In this document: in pieces, positions 10,045-17,605 of the stretch | Position numbering within the stretch: position 1 is the first letter of the stretch | Layout: every line of letters starts with the position of its first letter | Origin: Prevotella sp. P6B1 | GTDB lineage: Bacteria; Bacteroidota; Bacteroidia; Bacteroidales; Bacteroidaceae | Assembly (NCBI RefSeq): GCF_000702825.1 | Contig: NZ_JNKF01000012.1 | Coordinates: forward strand, 62,001-126,000 | DNA: 64,000 bases | Direction of reading: 5' to 3' | The notes under the pieces: generated by a model | Database searches by the model: none | What the model saw: only the letters and a program-made list of their open reading frames with translations | Told to the model about the DNA's origin: nothing | Position numbers and translations under genes: made by a program

Positions 10045-10073
10045 ATTTAATTATAGATCTTTCATACATACAT

Positions 10074-10094
10074 AAAAAACGTCTTCCTAACGTT
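10074..10094 (-). terminator. Possible attenuator hairpin in the capsule operon leader
   Basis: On the minus strand a 5-bp stem (AACGT/ACGTT) with a 7-nt loop is followed directly by six T residues, inside the roughly 145-nt untranslated leader of the wza-like gene. It could be a weak intrinsic terminator of the kind that UpxY-type antiterminators read through. The stem is short, so it may be chance. Confidence 0.25.
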
Positions 10095-10195
10095 CAGCGC
10101 AAAACATTGATTACCAGAACATTAGACATTTTATTAGCGTAATATCACCGTAACATGGAACAATTGATTGAACCGGTTCCACTCTTTTTCTTGCG

Positions 10196-10227
10196 CAAAA
10201 GTAACACAAATAAATGAAACATCCAAA
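10196..10227 (-). promoter_or_regulatory. Promoter of the capsule operon
   Basis: Minus-strand -7 box TACTTTTG (10196-10203) and -33 box TTTG (10224-10227) are separated by 20 nt, a full match to the Bacteroides primary promoter. It predicts a start near 10190 and a leader of about 145 nt before the wza-like gene, long enough for leader-based antitermination. A GGAAC/GTTCC inverted pair (10157-10161 and 10176-10180) lies just inside the leader. Confidence 0.75.
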
Positions 10228-10287
10228 GAAAAAGGCATAAAAATGAAGAAAACACCCAAAAACGTACAATATCTCAAAAAAAAAAAG

Positions 10288-10295
10288 TACCTTTG
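10288..10295 (+). promoter_or_regulatory. -7 promoter box of the UpxY gene
   Basis: TACCTTTG lies 17 nt before the ATG at 10313 and follows a run of A residues. No clear -33 TTTG is seen. It points away from the capsule promoter, so the two transcripts diverge. Confidence 0.65.
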
Positions 10296-10312
10296 CAGCC
10301 AAATAAAAGAAA

Positions 10313-11218
10313 ATGGATCAAGTGAGCGACATACAGCAGTGGTACAGCATAGGATGCCTCAGTAGCCTGAAGGAACTGAAGGTGCGCGACGATGCCCGAA
10401 ACTACGGGTTAGAGGCGTTTGTACCCCTGAAATACCAGATCAGAACCAGTCTGAAACAGAAGCAGCGCATCCTGGTGCCTGCCATCTCGGGGCTGCTGTT
10501 TGTGAAGGGTACCGAGGAGGAGGTGAAAGCGTATGTTGACAGAAGCCACTTCCAGGTATATATGCGTAAGTCCACTTTTTCGAACAAAGAGGATTATCTC
10601 ACCGTGCCCTGCAAGGCCATGGAGGCATTTATTGCGGTGACCGAGAACAACGAGCAGCATATCACTTATTACAGACCCGATGAGATCAAGCTCCAGGCTG
10701 GCGACCAGATCCGTGTGAAAGGCGGTATCTACGACGGTAAGGAGGGAATCATCATGCGTATCAAAGGCAAGCGCAACAAGCAGTTGGTGGTACAGATACC
10801 AGGACTGTTGGTGGCTGCCGTAGAGATGGCACCCGAGCTGATTGAGTTGAAAGCGCAGCAGCAGGAGATCATCGATGAGAAACCCTCGAAGAATATTGAC
10901 ACTGACAAGAAGTTCCTGTACGACACAGCGCATCGGTTGCTGTTCGACATCACAGGACCTTATAAAGAGAGCGCAGAGTACTTTCTGCTGCTGTCGGAAC
11001 TGAAGCGCTGTCGCGCCAGACTGCTGCCCATCAAGGGGTTTACGCCTGCTACCGAGGCTGAGTTGGCACTGCCCTTGTATATGGCGGCTGTCATCATCAA
11101 CGAAGACATTGAACCATGCCAGGAGCGACTCATCAAGGCGATGGCACGGCTGAAGGATTGCAGTAAGCTCAAGGCGAGATGCGAAGAGATGCTGAGGACA
11201 TTGAACTTTGAATATTGA
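10313..11218 (+). CDS. UpxY-family transcription antiterminator with C-terminal extension
   Basis: 301 residues. Residues 1-115 form a NusG N-terminal-like domain (WYSIGCLSSLKELKVRD, GLEAFVPLKYQIR). A KOW motif follows near 125-165 (KLQAGDQIRVKGGIYDGKEG, consensus GDxVRVxxGPFxGxxG). Such NusG paralogues load on RNA polymerase in capsule leaders and prevent early termination. Bacteroides UpxY is usually about 170-190 residues; here about 110 extra residues, largely helical and charged, extend the C terminus. In Bacteroides fragilis upxY is the first gene of the capsule operon, but here it is divergent from it. The last residues and stop are encoded in a 7-bp repeat tract. No UpxZ partner gene is visible. 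Confidence 0.82.
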   Translation: MDQVSDIQQWYSIGCLSSLKELKVRDDARNYGLEAFVPLKYQIRTSLKQKQRILVPAISGLLFVKGTEEEVKAYVDRSHFQVYMRKSTFSNKEDYLTVPCKAMEAFIAVTENNEQHITYYRPDEIKLQAGDQIRVKGGIYDGKEGIIMRIKGKRNKQLVVQIPGLLVAAVEMAPELIELKAQQQEIIDEKPSKNIDTDKKFLYDTAHRLLFDITGPYKESAEYFLLLSELKRCRARLLPIKGFTPATEAELALPLYMAAVIINEDIEPCQERLIKAMARLKDCSKLKARCEEMLRTLNFEY

Positions 11219-11235
11219 ACATTAAACATTTATAA
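11201..11235. repeat. Five-unit 7-bp repeat tract at the upxY/pgi junction
   Basis: Five consecutive heptads in strict register: TTGAACT, TTGAATA, TTGAACA, TTAAACA, TTTATAA. The tract encodes the last codons and stop of the UpxY gene and fills most of the gap to pgi. Confidence 0.8.
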
Positions 11236-11247
11236 TTTTAACTGATT

Positions 11248-12597
11248 ATGGAAATGATTAAGCTTGACATTACGAAGGCTGCATGCTTCCTGAAGGAAGG
11301 CGCAGTGGAGAGTTTTGAACCAAAGGTTGCTGAGGCACAGAAGGCACTTGAGGCTGGTACATGCCCTGGTAACGATTTCCTGGGTTGGCTGCACCTGCCC
11401 AGCAGCATCACACCTGCTTTCCTCGATGAGTTGCAGGCTTGCGCCGACACCCTGCGCGCCAACTGCGAGGCTATCGTCGTAGCTGGTATTGGTGGTTCGT
11501 ACTTAGGTGCACGTGCCGTGATCGAGGCACTGAGCAACGCTTTCAGCTGGTTGGTTAACGATCCTAAGAACCCCACCATCCTGTTTGCTGGTAACAACAT
11601 CGGTGAGGACTATCTGTTCGAACTGACCGAGTACCTGAAGGGTAAGAAGTTCGGTGTGATCAACATCTCGAAGAGTGGTACCACCACCGAGACTGCCCTC
11701 ACCTTCCGTCTGCTGAAGAAGCAGTGCGAGGCCCAGCGTGGCAAGGAAGAGGCAAAGAAGGTGATCGTAGCTGTGACCGACGCCAAGAAGGGTGCTGCAC
11801 GTACCTGCGCCGACAAGGAGGGTTATAAGAGCTTTATCATCCCCGATAACGTGGGTGGTCGTTTCTCTGTTCTTACACCAGTAGGCTTGCTGCCTATCGC
11901 CTGCGCTGGTTTCAGCATCAAGGATCTGGTAGCCGGTGCCCAGGACATGGAGAAGGCTTGCGCCCCAACCGTACCATTTGCCGAGAACCCCGCTGCCCAG
12001 TATGCTGCCGTACGTAACGGTCTCTACCAGAGCGGTAAGAAGATTGAGATCATGGTGAACTTCCAGCCCAAGCTGCACTTCTTCTCTGAGTGGTGGAAGC
12101 AGCTCTACGGCGAGAGCGAGGGTAAGGACCTGAAGGGTATCTTCCCTGCCAGCGTTGACTTCACTACCGACCTGCACTCAATGGGTCAGTGGATTCAGGA
12201 AGGTGAGCGCACTATCTTCGAGACCGTGATCAGCGTTGAGGAGCCCGAGAAGAAGCTGCTCTTCCCCAACGACGAAGAGAACCTGGACGGCCTGAACTTC
12301 CTGGCTGGCAAGCGTGTGGACGAGGTGAACAAGATGGCTGAGCTGGGTACACAGCTGGCTCACGTGGATGGTGGTGTGCCCAACATGCGCATCAGCGTGC
12401 CTAAGTTGAACGAGTACTACATCGGACAGCTCATCTACTTCTTCGAGATTGCCTGCGGCATCAGCGGCAACGTGCTGGGTGTGAACCCATTCAACCAGCC
12501 TGGTGTAGAGGCCTACAAGAAGAACATGTTCGCCCTCCTCGACAAGCCCGGATACGAGGCAGAGAGCGCTGCTATCAAAGCCCGCCTCGCGAAATAA
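11248..12597 (+). CDS. pgi: Glucose-6-phosphate isomerase
   Basis: 449 residues, the usual length of bacterial Pgi. It interconverts glucose 6-phosphate and fructose 6-phosphate in the cytoplasm. Sugar-phosphate binding motifs are seen at 80-87 (GIGGSYLG) and 140-150 ([11 protein letters not shown]). The PGI signature near the C terminus ([19 protein letters not shown]) contains the catalytic lysine. The start follows a heptad repeat tract; no own promoter box is evident, so it may be read from the UpxY promoter. A HAD phosphatase gene follows after 18 bases. Codon use is GC-rich and housekeeping-like. Confidence 0.97.
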   Translation: MEMIKLDITKAACFLKEGAVESFEPKVAEAQKALEAGTCPGNDFLGWLHLPSSITPAFLDELQACADTLRANCEAIVVAGIGGSYLGARAVIEALSNAFSWLVNDPKNPTILFAGNNIGEDYLFELTEYLKGKKFGVINISKSGTTTETALTFRLLKKQCEAQRGKEEAKKVIVAVTDAKKGAARTCADKEGYKSFIIPDNVGGRFSVLTPVGLLPIACAGFSIKDLVAGAQDMEKACAPTVPFAENPAAQYAAVRNGLYQSGKKIEIMVNFQPKLHFFSEWWKQLYGESEGKDLKGIFPASVDFTTDLHSMGQWIQEGERTIFETVISVEEPEKKLLFPNDEENLDGLNFLAGKRVDEVNKMAELGTQLAHVDGGVPNMRISVPKLNEYYIGQLIYFFEIACGISGNVLGVNPFNQPGVEAYKKNMFALLDKPGYEAESAAIKARLAK

Positions 12598-12615
12598 AAT
12601 TGTTGCAAAAAACAT

Positions 12616-13290
12616 ATGATAAGAGCGGTGTTGTTTGACATGGACGGGGTGCTGTATGATTCCATGGGGAATCATGCAGTGGCCTGGGTCCAGTCGATGC
12701 AGAAGTTCGGTATCAATATGACAACCGATGATGCCTACGCCACTGAGGGAGCTCGTGGCGTAGACACCATCCGTTATATGGTAAAGCAACAACAAGGTCG
12801 CGACATCACCGAAGCAGAATCGCAGCTGATGTACGATGAGAAGACACGTATCTTTCACTCAATGCCAGAGGCGCCCATCATGCCGGGAATCTTATCGCTC
12901 ATGGAGCAGATACACGCAGCTGGCATCACCATTGGCGTGGTGACTGGCAGTGGTCAGCGCCCCCTCATCAACCGCATCCTGCGCGATTTCGGCAAATACG
13001 TGAGTATCGATAATATCACCACCGCCTACGATGTGAAACGAGGCAAGCCCAACCCCGATCCCTATCTCATGGGCCTTGAGAAGGCAGGTCATCTGCAACC
13101 GAGCGAAGCGATAGTCGTAGAAAACGCGCCACTCGGTGTTCGCGCTGGCATAGCTGCCGGTATCTATACCATAGCGGTAAATACTGGTCCGTTAGCAGAC
13201 AAGGTGCTCCTTGATGCCGGGGCTAGCATTCTTTTTCCTACCATGATTTCGTTAAGTGAAGCTTGGAAAGATTTGCTTTCTAAATTCTAA
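12616..13290 (+). CDS. HAD-superfamily phosphatase/phosphomutase (beta-phosphoglucomutase-like)
   Basis: 224 residues, soluble. HAD motif I is LFDMDGVLYDS (nucleophile D and acid/base D both present), motif II is VVTGSG, motif III lysine lies in KRGKPNPDPYL, and motif IV is VVENAPLGVRAG. The helical cap between motifs I and II and the DMDGVLYDS start are typical of subfamily IA enzymes such as beta-phosphoglucomutase and sugar-phosphate phosphatases. It lies 18 bases after pgi and is probably cotranscribed, so a sugar phosphate substrate is likely. The exact substrate is unknown. Confidence 0.88.
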   Translation: MIRAVLFDMDGVLYDSMGNHAVAWVQSMQKFGINMTTDDAYATEGARGVDTIRYMVKQQQGRDITEAESQLMYDEKTRIFHSMPEAPIMPGILSLMEQIHAAGITIGVVTGSGQRPLINRILRDFGKYVSIDNITTAYDVKRGKPNPDPYLMGLEKAGHLQPSEAIVVENAPLGVRAGIAAGIYTIAVNTGPLADKVLLDAGASILFPTMISLSEAWKDLLSKF

Positions 13291-13296
13291 TTTTTT

Positions 13297-13329
13297 TTGG
13301 TCTTTCGACCAATGGGGGATGCTCCCCCA
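13297..13329 (+). other. Two adjacent strong hairpins after the HAD gene
   Basis: A 6-bp stem TTGGTC/GACCAA with loop TTTC (13297-13312) is directly followed by a 7-bp stem TGGGGGA/TCCCCCA with a 3-nt loop (13313-13329). A run of T precedes rather than follows them, so they are not standard intrinsic terminators, but they may still end the pgi-HAD transcript. They abut structured element copy A. Confidence 0.5.
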
Positions 13330-13547
13330 CGGTGTTGAGCGTTCAACCCAAAAACGTCCTGAGCTCAGAGGCCGGAACACAAATTCTTTAAATCACTCAA
13401 AGAACTCGCTGCGCTCAAACAGCTTTTCGTATTTCGTTGTTCAGATTGCATTCCGCAATCCGAAACTCAATGTTGATTCAAAGAATTTGCATTCCTCTAA
13501 AGACCTCTTCGTGCGGAATGTTTTTGTGTCTGAACACTCAACACCGT
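13329..13547 (+). repeat. Structured element, copy A
   Basis: No gene is seen here. The copy is bounded by an inverted pair P1 (13329-13345 with 13531-13547, 16 of 17 pairing). Inside, in order, are conserved block 1 (13351-13376), stem P2 (13380-13394 with 13475-13489, 14 of 15), conserved block 2 (13399-13428), hairpin P3 (13444-13460, GATTGC/GCAATC) and conserved block 3 (13504-13525). The same order occurs on the opposite strand in copy B. The blocks are nearly identical between copies, while P1, P2 and P3 differ in sequence but keep pairing. This suggests selection for a folded RNA or single-stranded DNA. The family is not recognised. Confidence 0.8.
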
Positions 13548-13653
13548 CCCCTACTCACTATTGCTGATGACCACCTTTCCCCATTCGTCCTCACAACTAC
13601 CGACTGCCATCAAAGGCATCTTAAGTGAAGCAAAGATAAAACAAATAAATTTT

Positions 13654-13893
13654 CAAGGGCTGTATCCCTAAGAAAACATTCCGCACGAGGAGGCATTTAT
13701 AGGATGTACTATTATCGGAATCGTCTTCGATTCTTGTGTCGCGTAAGCGAGACAAGCAAATCGACATGAGAAGCTGTTTGAGCGGAGCGAGTTCTTTGCA
13801 AGCAAAGCGGCAAAGCCGAGCGCATCGAATGATTACGATAATATTACATCCGGCCTCTGAGCTCAGGACGTTTTATTAGGGATATAGCCCTTG
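13654..13893 (-). repeat. Structured element, copy B (inverted)
   Basis: Read on the minus strand: P1 (13876-13893 with 13654-13671, 17 of 18 pairing), block 1 (13849-13874, identical to copy A over 26 bases), P2 (13836-13848 with 13705-13717, 12 of 13), block 2 (13768-13797, 28 of 30 identical), P3 (13733-13756, a 10-bp stem with one mismatch and loop of 4) and block 3 (13672-13693, 20 of 22 identical). Two extra small hairpins (including CGGC/GCCG at 13808-13818) lie between P2 and block 2. The spacer 13548-13653 between the copies shows nothing recognisable. The left end of the copy lies 19 bases from the DUF4230 stop. Confidence 0.8.
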
Positions 13894-13912
13894 CAGTTGA
13901 TATAAGAGGACA

Positions 13913-14491
13913 CTACTCGAAGGTAAGGGTGATGGTTTTGTAGCCCAATTGGGTGAAGAGGTTGCGGAGTTGGGACTCGGCGTTGGATTGGGCGGTGGTG
14001 AGGTTTTCTTTGGTGAGGCAGTGGTGGAGCATCTGGCGGTGGGCCTTTTGGTAAAGGGCCTGGTGGGCTTGGGGGGGCCATTTGCCACTCTCGTAGAACG
14101 ACTTGGTTTTGGCTTCGTCGATGAAGTCTTTGTCCAGGAGGGTGACCTTGGGTAAGGTTACCTGGAGGGTGTCGCTTTGGACGCGTATCGCGTCCTCGCT
14201 TAGGTTTTGCATGTTGATGCCTAAACGAAGCGTTCCGTAATAGATACGCACCAACTCATCATCTGAGAAGAATCCCTTACGGACGGTATCAACCATTTCC
14301 TCGGCAGAGATGGACAGAAACTCCCACTCACCAATATCCCTGATGGACTGAATCTGTGTAGGGGTGGGCTCAATATTCTCATTGGAACCAATCTCGATAT
14401 AGTTGCTCTTCAGGGCACTCTTGACCCAGAAGAAAACCGCTATAACAGCGATGACTACAACTACACCTATGATGATATGAATCTTCTTCAT
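13913..14491 (-). CDS. DUF4230 family membrane-anchored protein
   Basis: 192 residues. An N-terminal membrane anchor (IHIIIGVVVVIAVIAVFFWV) is followed by a DUF4230-like domain: EWEFLSISAEEMVDT, FFSDDELVRIYYGTLRLGIN and DTLQVTLPKVTLLDKDFIDE. The C terminus ends LGYKTITLTFE, the same form as its neighbour (LGYEEQNITIAF), so the two are paralogues. The rest of the protein is probably in the periplasm. The function of the family is unknown. It is the last gene of a three-gene operon, four bases after the previous stop, and its end lies 19 bases from structured element copy B. Confidence 0.8.
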   Translation of the reverse strand: MKKIHIIIGVVVVIAVIAVFFWVKSALKSNYIEIGSNENIEPTPTQIQSIRDIGEWEFLSISAEEMVDTVRKGFFSDDELVRIYYGTLRLGINMQNLSEDAIRVQSDTLQVTLPKVTLLDKDFIDEAKTKSFYESGKWPPQAHQALYQKAHRQMLHHCLTKENLTTAQSNAESQLRNLFTQLGYKTITLTFE

Positions 14492-14495
14492 GACT

Positions 14496-15212
14496 TTAAT
14501 CCTCCATGCGTGTTAAGCCTTGGAACTTATGCTTGAAATCCAAATCTTTTCGGAAAGCAATGGTGATATTCTGCTCCTCGTAGCCCAACTGGGTAAGCAT
14601 GGGCACGAGCACCTTAGCCGCATTGGCACGGGCTGTTTCTTCGATACCCATATCAGGAATACTTTGCAGGATGGCCTCCCTACCCTGTTGCTGATAATTA
14701 GCAAGTTCCTCATCGCTAAAGTGTGCACGCGTCAAGCCTACATACTGCTTCACGTTCTGCTGATCAATCTTAGAACTGGTCATCACTACCTGTGGATCGG
14801 GCAGGATGATGGTAATCTTATCACCACTACGCTCGATATTCTTCTCAGAAAACTCAGAGAAATCGATATATGCCTTGATTTTAGCATCCATGGGGATGGC
14901 AATTTTACGGTCCGCCAAAGGCACCTTGAGGTTGAACTGCTTACTCATGAGCTGTCCCTTGAGGCGCAAAGCATCATCGTGAGTAATAATCTTATGCACG
15001 CGATATTCGGCCGTATAAAGTTTAGAGCACTTCTGCACCTGCATGATGAGCATGGGCACGGTATCGATGCCCGTGGCGGGAGACAGGTCCCTGGCACCGG
15101 AATCGGATGCCAGGGACCTGTCCCCTGGCAGGGAGCAACGGATGATGCCGAGCAACAACAGCAGCAACACCAACACACCACTTGCAACGAGAATGCTACG
15201 ACGCTGTTTCAT
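14496..15212 (-). CDS. DUF4230 family membrane-anchored protein with a palindrome-encoded linker
   Basis: 238 residues. A short basic start (MKQRRS) and a leucine-rich membrane anchor precede a DUF4230 domain (YTAEYRVHKIITHDDAL, KIAIPMDAKIKAYIDFSEFS, DKITIILPDPQVVMTSSKID, GLTRAHFSDEELANY). Residues about 26-48 (CSLPGDRSLASDSGARDLS) form a linker encoded by a near-perfect palindrome, which looks like an inserted repetitive element kept in frame. The gene lies five bases after the lipoprotein gene and four before its paralogue. Function unknown; a periplasmic envelope role is likely from topology. Confidence 0.8.
   Translation of the reverse strand: MKQRRSILVASGVLVLLLLLLGIIRCSLPGDRSLASDSGARDLSPATGIDTVPMLIMQVQKCSKLYTAEYRVHKIITHDDALRLKGQLMSKQFNLKVPLADRKIAIPMDAKIKAYIDFSEFSEKNIERSGDKITIILPDPQVVMTSSKIDQQNVKQYVGLTRAHFSDEELANYQQQGREAILQSIPDMGIEETARANAAKVLVPMLTQLGYEEQNITIAFRKDLDFKHKFQGLTRMED
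15082..15122. repeat. REP-like palindrome inside a DUF4230 gene
   Basis: GACAGGTCCCTGGCA (15082-15096) and its exact complement (15108-15122) flank an 11-base centre that also pairs (CCG/CGG). A related CCCTGGCAGGG hairpin follows at once. All of it lies in coding sequence and is translated as the linker between membrane anchor and domain. Confidence 0.8.
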
Positions 15213-15217
15213 ACCGC

Positions 15218-15739
15218 TTACTCCAAATCCTGATCGCGCGAAATGCCTACCTCACCAAAGTTGCTCACCGTCACAATGAGGGGAATATACTCATCGGTCT
15301 GGGGATGACATACGCTGGCGGCAAAGATCAACTGGTTGCCCTCAGCCTTATCGAACACAAAGCCTTCGAGTATACCCGTCTTACGATAATCATCATCCAA
15401 GCAACCATCGAAAGCAGCCTTGGTGAAGGTCTTGCTACAGAACACACTACCATCGGTACGGATGACCTTCAGCGTGATGCGGTTATCGACAAACTTCTGA
15501 CCGTTCTCGTCCTTTACCATACGCAAAGAGTCATCGGCTGTTCGCGATACCTCAATCTGATACTGCTTACCCAACCACTGCACATCCTTTACATCCTGAT
15601 AATCCTGCATACGGATGGGAGCCTGAGGCTTGGGAGCCTCGGTATGCTGTACGATGATGTCATCGTGTTGTTTCTTCTGACCGCAGCTTGCCAATAAACA
15701 GGGCACTGCTATAAGGGCTAAAAATACTTTCTTATTCAT
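15218..15739 (-). CDS. Small lipoprotein, possibly DUF4738 family
   Basis: 173 residues. The signal peptide MNKKVFLALIAVPCLLASC has a lipobox (LLASC, Cys19), so the mature protein is a lipidated envelope protein. The rest is polar with a beta-rich pattern (QYQIEVSRTADDSLRMVKDE, NRITLKVIRTDGSVFCSKTF). I believe it resembles DUF4738 proteins of Prevotella and Bacteroides, but that is from memory and not secure. It is the first gene of the DUF4230 operon and has its own -7 promoter box. Function unknown. Confidence 0.75.
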   Translation of the reverse strand: MNKKVFLALIAVPCLLASCGQKKQHDDIIVQHTEAPKPQAPIRMQDYQDVKDVQWLGKQYQIEVSRTADDSLRMVKDENGQKFVDNRITLKVIRTDGSVFCSKTFTKAAFDGCLDDDYRKTGILEGFVFDKAEGNQLIFAASVCHPQTDEYIPLIVTVSNFGEVGISRDQDLE

Positions 15740-15760
15740 CTCGCTTTCTTAAATTTGCTG

Positions 15761-15768
15761 CAAAGATA
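15761..15768 (-). promoter_or_regulatory. -7 promoter box of the lipoprotein/DUF4230 operon
   Basis: Minus-strand TATCTTTG, 21 nt before the lipoprotein start codon. No good -33 box is seen. Confidence 0.6.
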
Positions 15769-15787
15769 CTATTTTTTTCGAAAAATA

Positions 15788-15818
15788 TTTGGTAATTATG
15801 AAATAATTTGTACTTTTG
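15788..15818 (+). promoter_or_regulatory. Promoter of the histidine kinase gene
   Basis: -33 TTTG (15788-15791) and -7 TACTTTTG (15811-15818) are separated by 19 nt. An in-frame TTG lies inside the -7 box, so it cannot be the translation start; the ATG at 15849 is. Confidence 0.8.
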
Positions 15819-15848
15819 CAGAAAAGAATACCGACTAACCTAAGATTT

Positions 15849-17600
15849 ATGAATATAGGACGAATCCTTTTGGCTACAGCGCTATTACTTGGAACGAGTG
15901 CCAGCCACGCAAATATAGATTTTAAGAAAGACGCGAAATACATAGAACTTCGCGACTCGATGAGTCATGCGTTTAACGACGGCGACAGTGCCCGCTTTTA
16001 CACGCACCTGAAAAACCTGCAGCAATACCTGTTGGACCACAACGACCTGCACGGCTACTACACGCAGCGGTGCAACGACATCGTGTTTGAGATGAACCGT
16101 CAGCATATCTTCGAGGCTTATACCAAAGCCCAGGAGCTGTCGAAGGAGTTGCGCGAAAAGAAGTTGACCAAGGAGATGTATATGGCCGTGAACATGATGG
16201 GGCATATCAACCGCTACTGTGGTAACAAGGAGGCTGCCAAGAAATGTTGGTACGAGGTAGTAGAGATGATGGAGAAGAACGGCTACTTCGAGAGTATCCC
16301 GCCCATCTACATGAATATCATCAATGTGGCCTTAGACGATGACGCTCAGGAGGCATTAGACCTGATGGATAAGGCCAAGGAGATTGCCGAGAAATACTCG
16401 CCCGAACGGGTGTTCGACATCGAGACCCGCAAGACCCTGACCTACTATAACAGTGGGGACATCCAGCAGTTCTTAGAGGGCTACAAGGTGTACAAGGAGG
16501 GCGAGAAGAAAGGGCTCTCATCCGTTCACGGCCGTAGCATGGAGGCCTACTATCTGGCGTGCATGGGACAGGTGGACGAGGCCATCGCCTATGCCAAGCG
16601 CGAACTGGGCGACGAGGGTGCTGAAGCTATCCCGCTGATCTACGAGCGCGCGGGCCGCTGGAAGGAGGCCTACGAGTCGTTCAAGAAAGAGTCGCTCATC
16701 AGCGACTCGATCGACAATGTGGTGCTGACCAACAGCATGCAGGGTATTCAGGACCAGTTGAAGCTGTATGAAACCGAAAAGAAAGCCGCTACCGACCGTA
16801 CCTATGGCCTGTTAGGCGCCATCTTCCTGCTGACGCTGCTGCTGGGTCTGAGCTTCTATATCGTGCGCAGTCGCAAGAGACACCTGCAGGAGCTGACGAA
16901 AGCCTATAACAAGGCGCTGGAGTCGGACAAGATGAAGACCGCCTTTATCCAGAACGTGAGTCATGAGGTGCGCACGCCGCTGAACATCATCACCGGGTTT
17001 GCCCAGGTGATCTCCGACCCGCAGTTGGACGCCAACCCGGACGAGCGCAGCCATATCGCCCTGATGATGCAGCGCAGCACCCGACAGGTGACGATGCTCA
17101 TCGACGAGATACTGGGGCTGTCGCTCATCGACTCGACGGAGCAGTGGCCCAAGGACGACCTGTGCCGCGTGAACGACCAGTTGCGCACGATGCAGGAAGA
17201 ATACCGCAACCTGACGGGAGACGGGGTGACGCTGCAGTTGGACACCACCCTACCCGACGACCTGACGCTGCGCACCAATGAGAACATGCTGCGCCGCCTG
17301 GTGAGCTGTCTGCTCGACAATGCAGTGAAATATACCACGGCGGGCCATATCACCCTGCGTGCCCGCCAGACCGACAGCACGCTGGAGCTGACGGTGGAAG
17401 ATACGGGTAGCGGTATTCCTGCCGAAGAAGCAGAACATATCTTCGACCGTTTCGTGAAGCTCGACAACTTTAAGGAAGGTATCGGCCTGGGACTGCCGTT
17501 AAGTCGCAAGCTGGCAGAACAGTTAGGTGGAAAAGTAGAACTGGACACCACCTATACAGATGGTGCCCGGTTTATCGTTACACTGCCAATAAGCGAATAA
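15849..17600 (+). CDS. Membrane-bound sensor histidine kinase with helical-repeat sensor domain
   Basis: 583 residues from the ATG at 15849, preceded by a full promoter. A signal peptide (ILLATALLLGTSASHA) leads into a periplasmic alpha-helical, TPR-like domain (about 25-310), a membrane helix near 320-340 (LLGAIFLLTLLLGLSFYIV), a HisKA domain with phospho-acceptor His372 (QNVSHEVRTPLN), and a HATPase domain with N box LLDNAVKYT, G1 DTGSGIP, F box IFDRFVKLDN and G2 GIGLGLPLS. It should autophosphorylate in response to an envelope signal. No response regulator is next to it. It is convergent with rpoD (5-base gap). The signal is unknown. Confidence 0.9.
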   Translation: MNIGRILLATALLLGTSASHANIDFKKDAKYIELRDSMSHAFNDGDSARFYTHLKNLQQYLLDHNDLHGYYTQRCNDIVFEMNRQHIFEAYTKAQELSKELREKKLTKEMYMAVNMMGHINRYCGNKEAAKKCWYEVVEMMEKNGYFESIPPIYMNIINVALDDDAQEALDLMDKAKEIAEKYSPERVFDIETRKTLTYYNSGDIQQFLEGYKVYKEGEKKGLSSVHGRSMEAYYLACMGQVDEAIAYAKRELGDEGAEAIPLIYERAGRWKEAYESFKKESLISDSIDNVVLTNSMQGIQDQLKLYETEKKAATDRTYGLLGAIFLLTLLLGLSFYIVRSRKRHLQELTKAYNKALESDKMKTAFIQNVSHEVRTPLNIITGFAQVISDPQLDANPDERSHIALMMQRSTRQVTMLIDEILGLSLIDSTEQWPKDDLCRVNDQLRTMQEEYRNLTGDGVTLQLDTTLPDDLTLRTNENMLRRLVSCLLDNAVKYTTAGHITLRARQTDSTLELTVEDTGSGIPAEEAEHIFDRFVKLDNFKEGIGLGLPLSRKLAEQLGGKVELDTTYTDGARFIVTLPISE

Positions 17601-17605
17601 GCCTA

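Noticed and set aside
13291-13912. A small protein gene in the structured region
   Set aside because: Open frames here are short and cross the conserved stems and blocks on both strands; none has a promoter box or known motif.
15816-15848. Upstream TTG start for the histidine kinase
   Set aside because: The TTG is part of the -7 promoter box, so it would not be transcribed; the ATG at 15849 gives a proper signal peptide.
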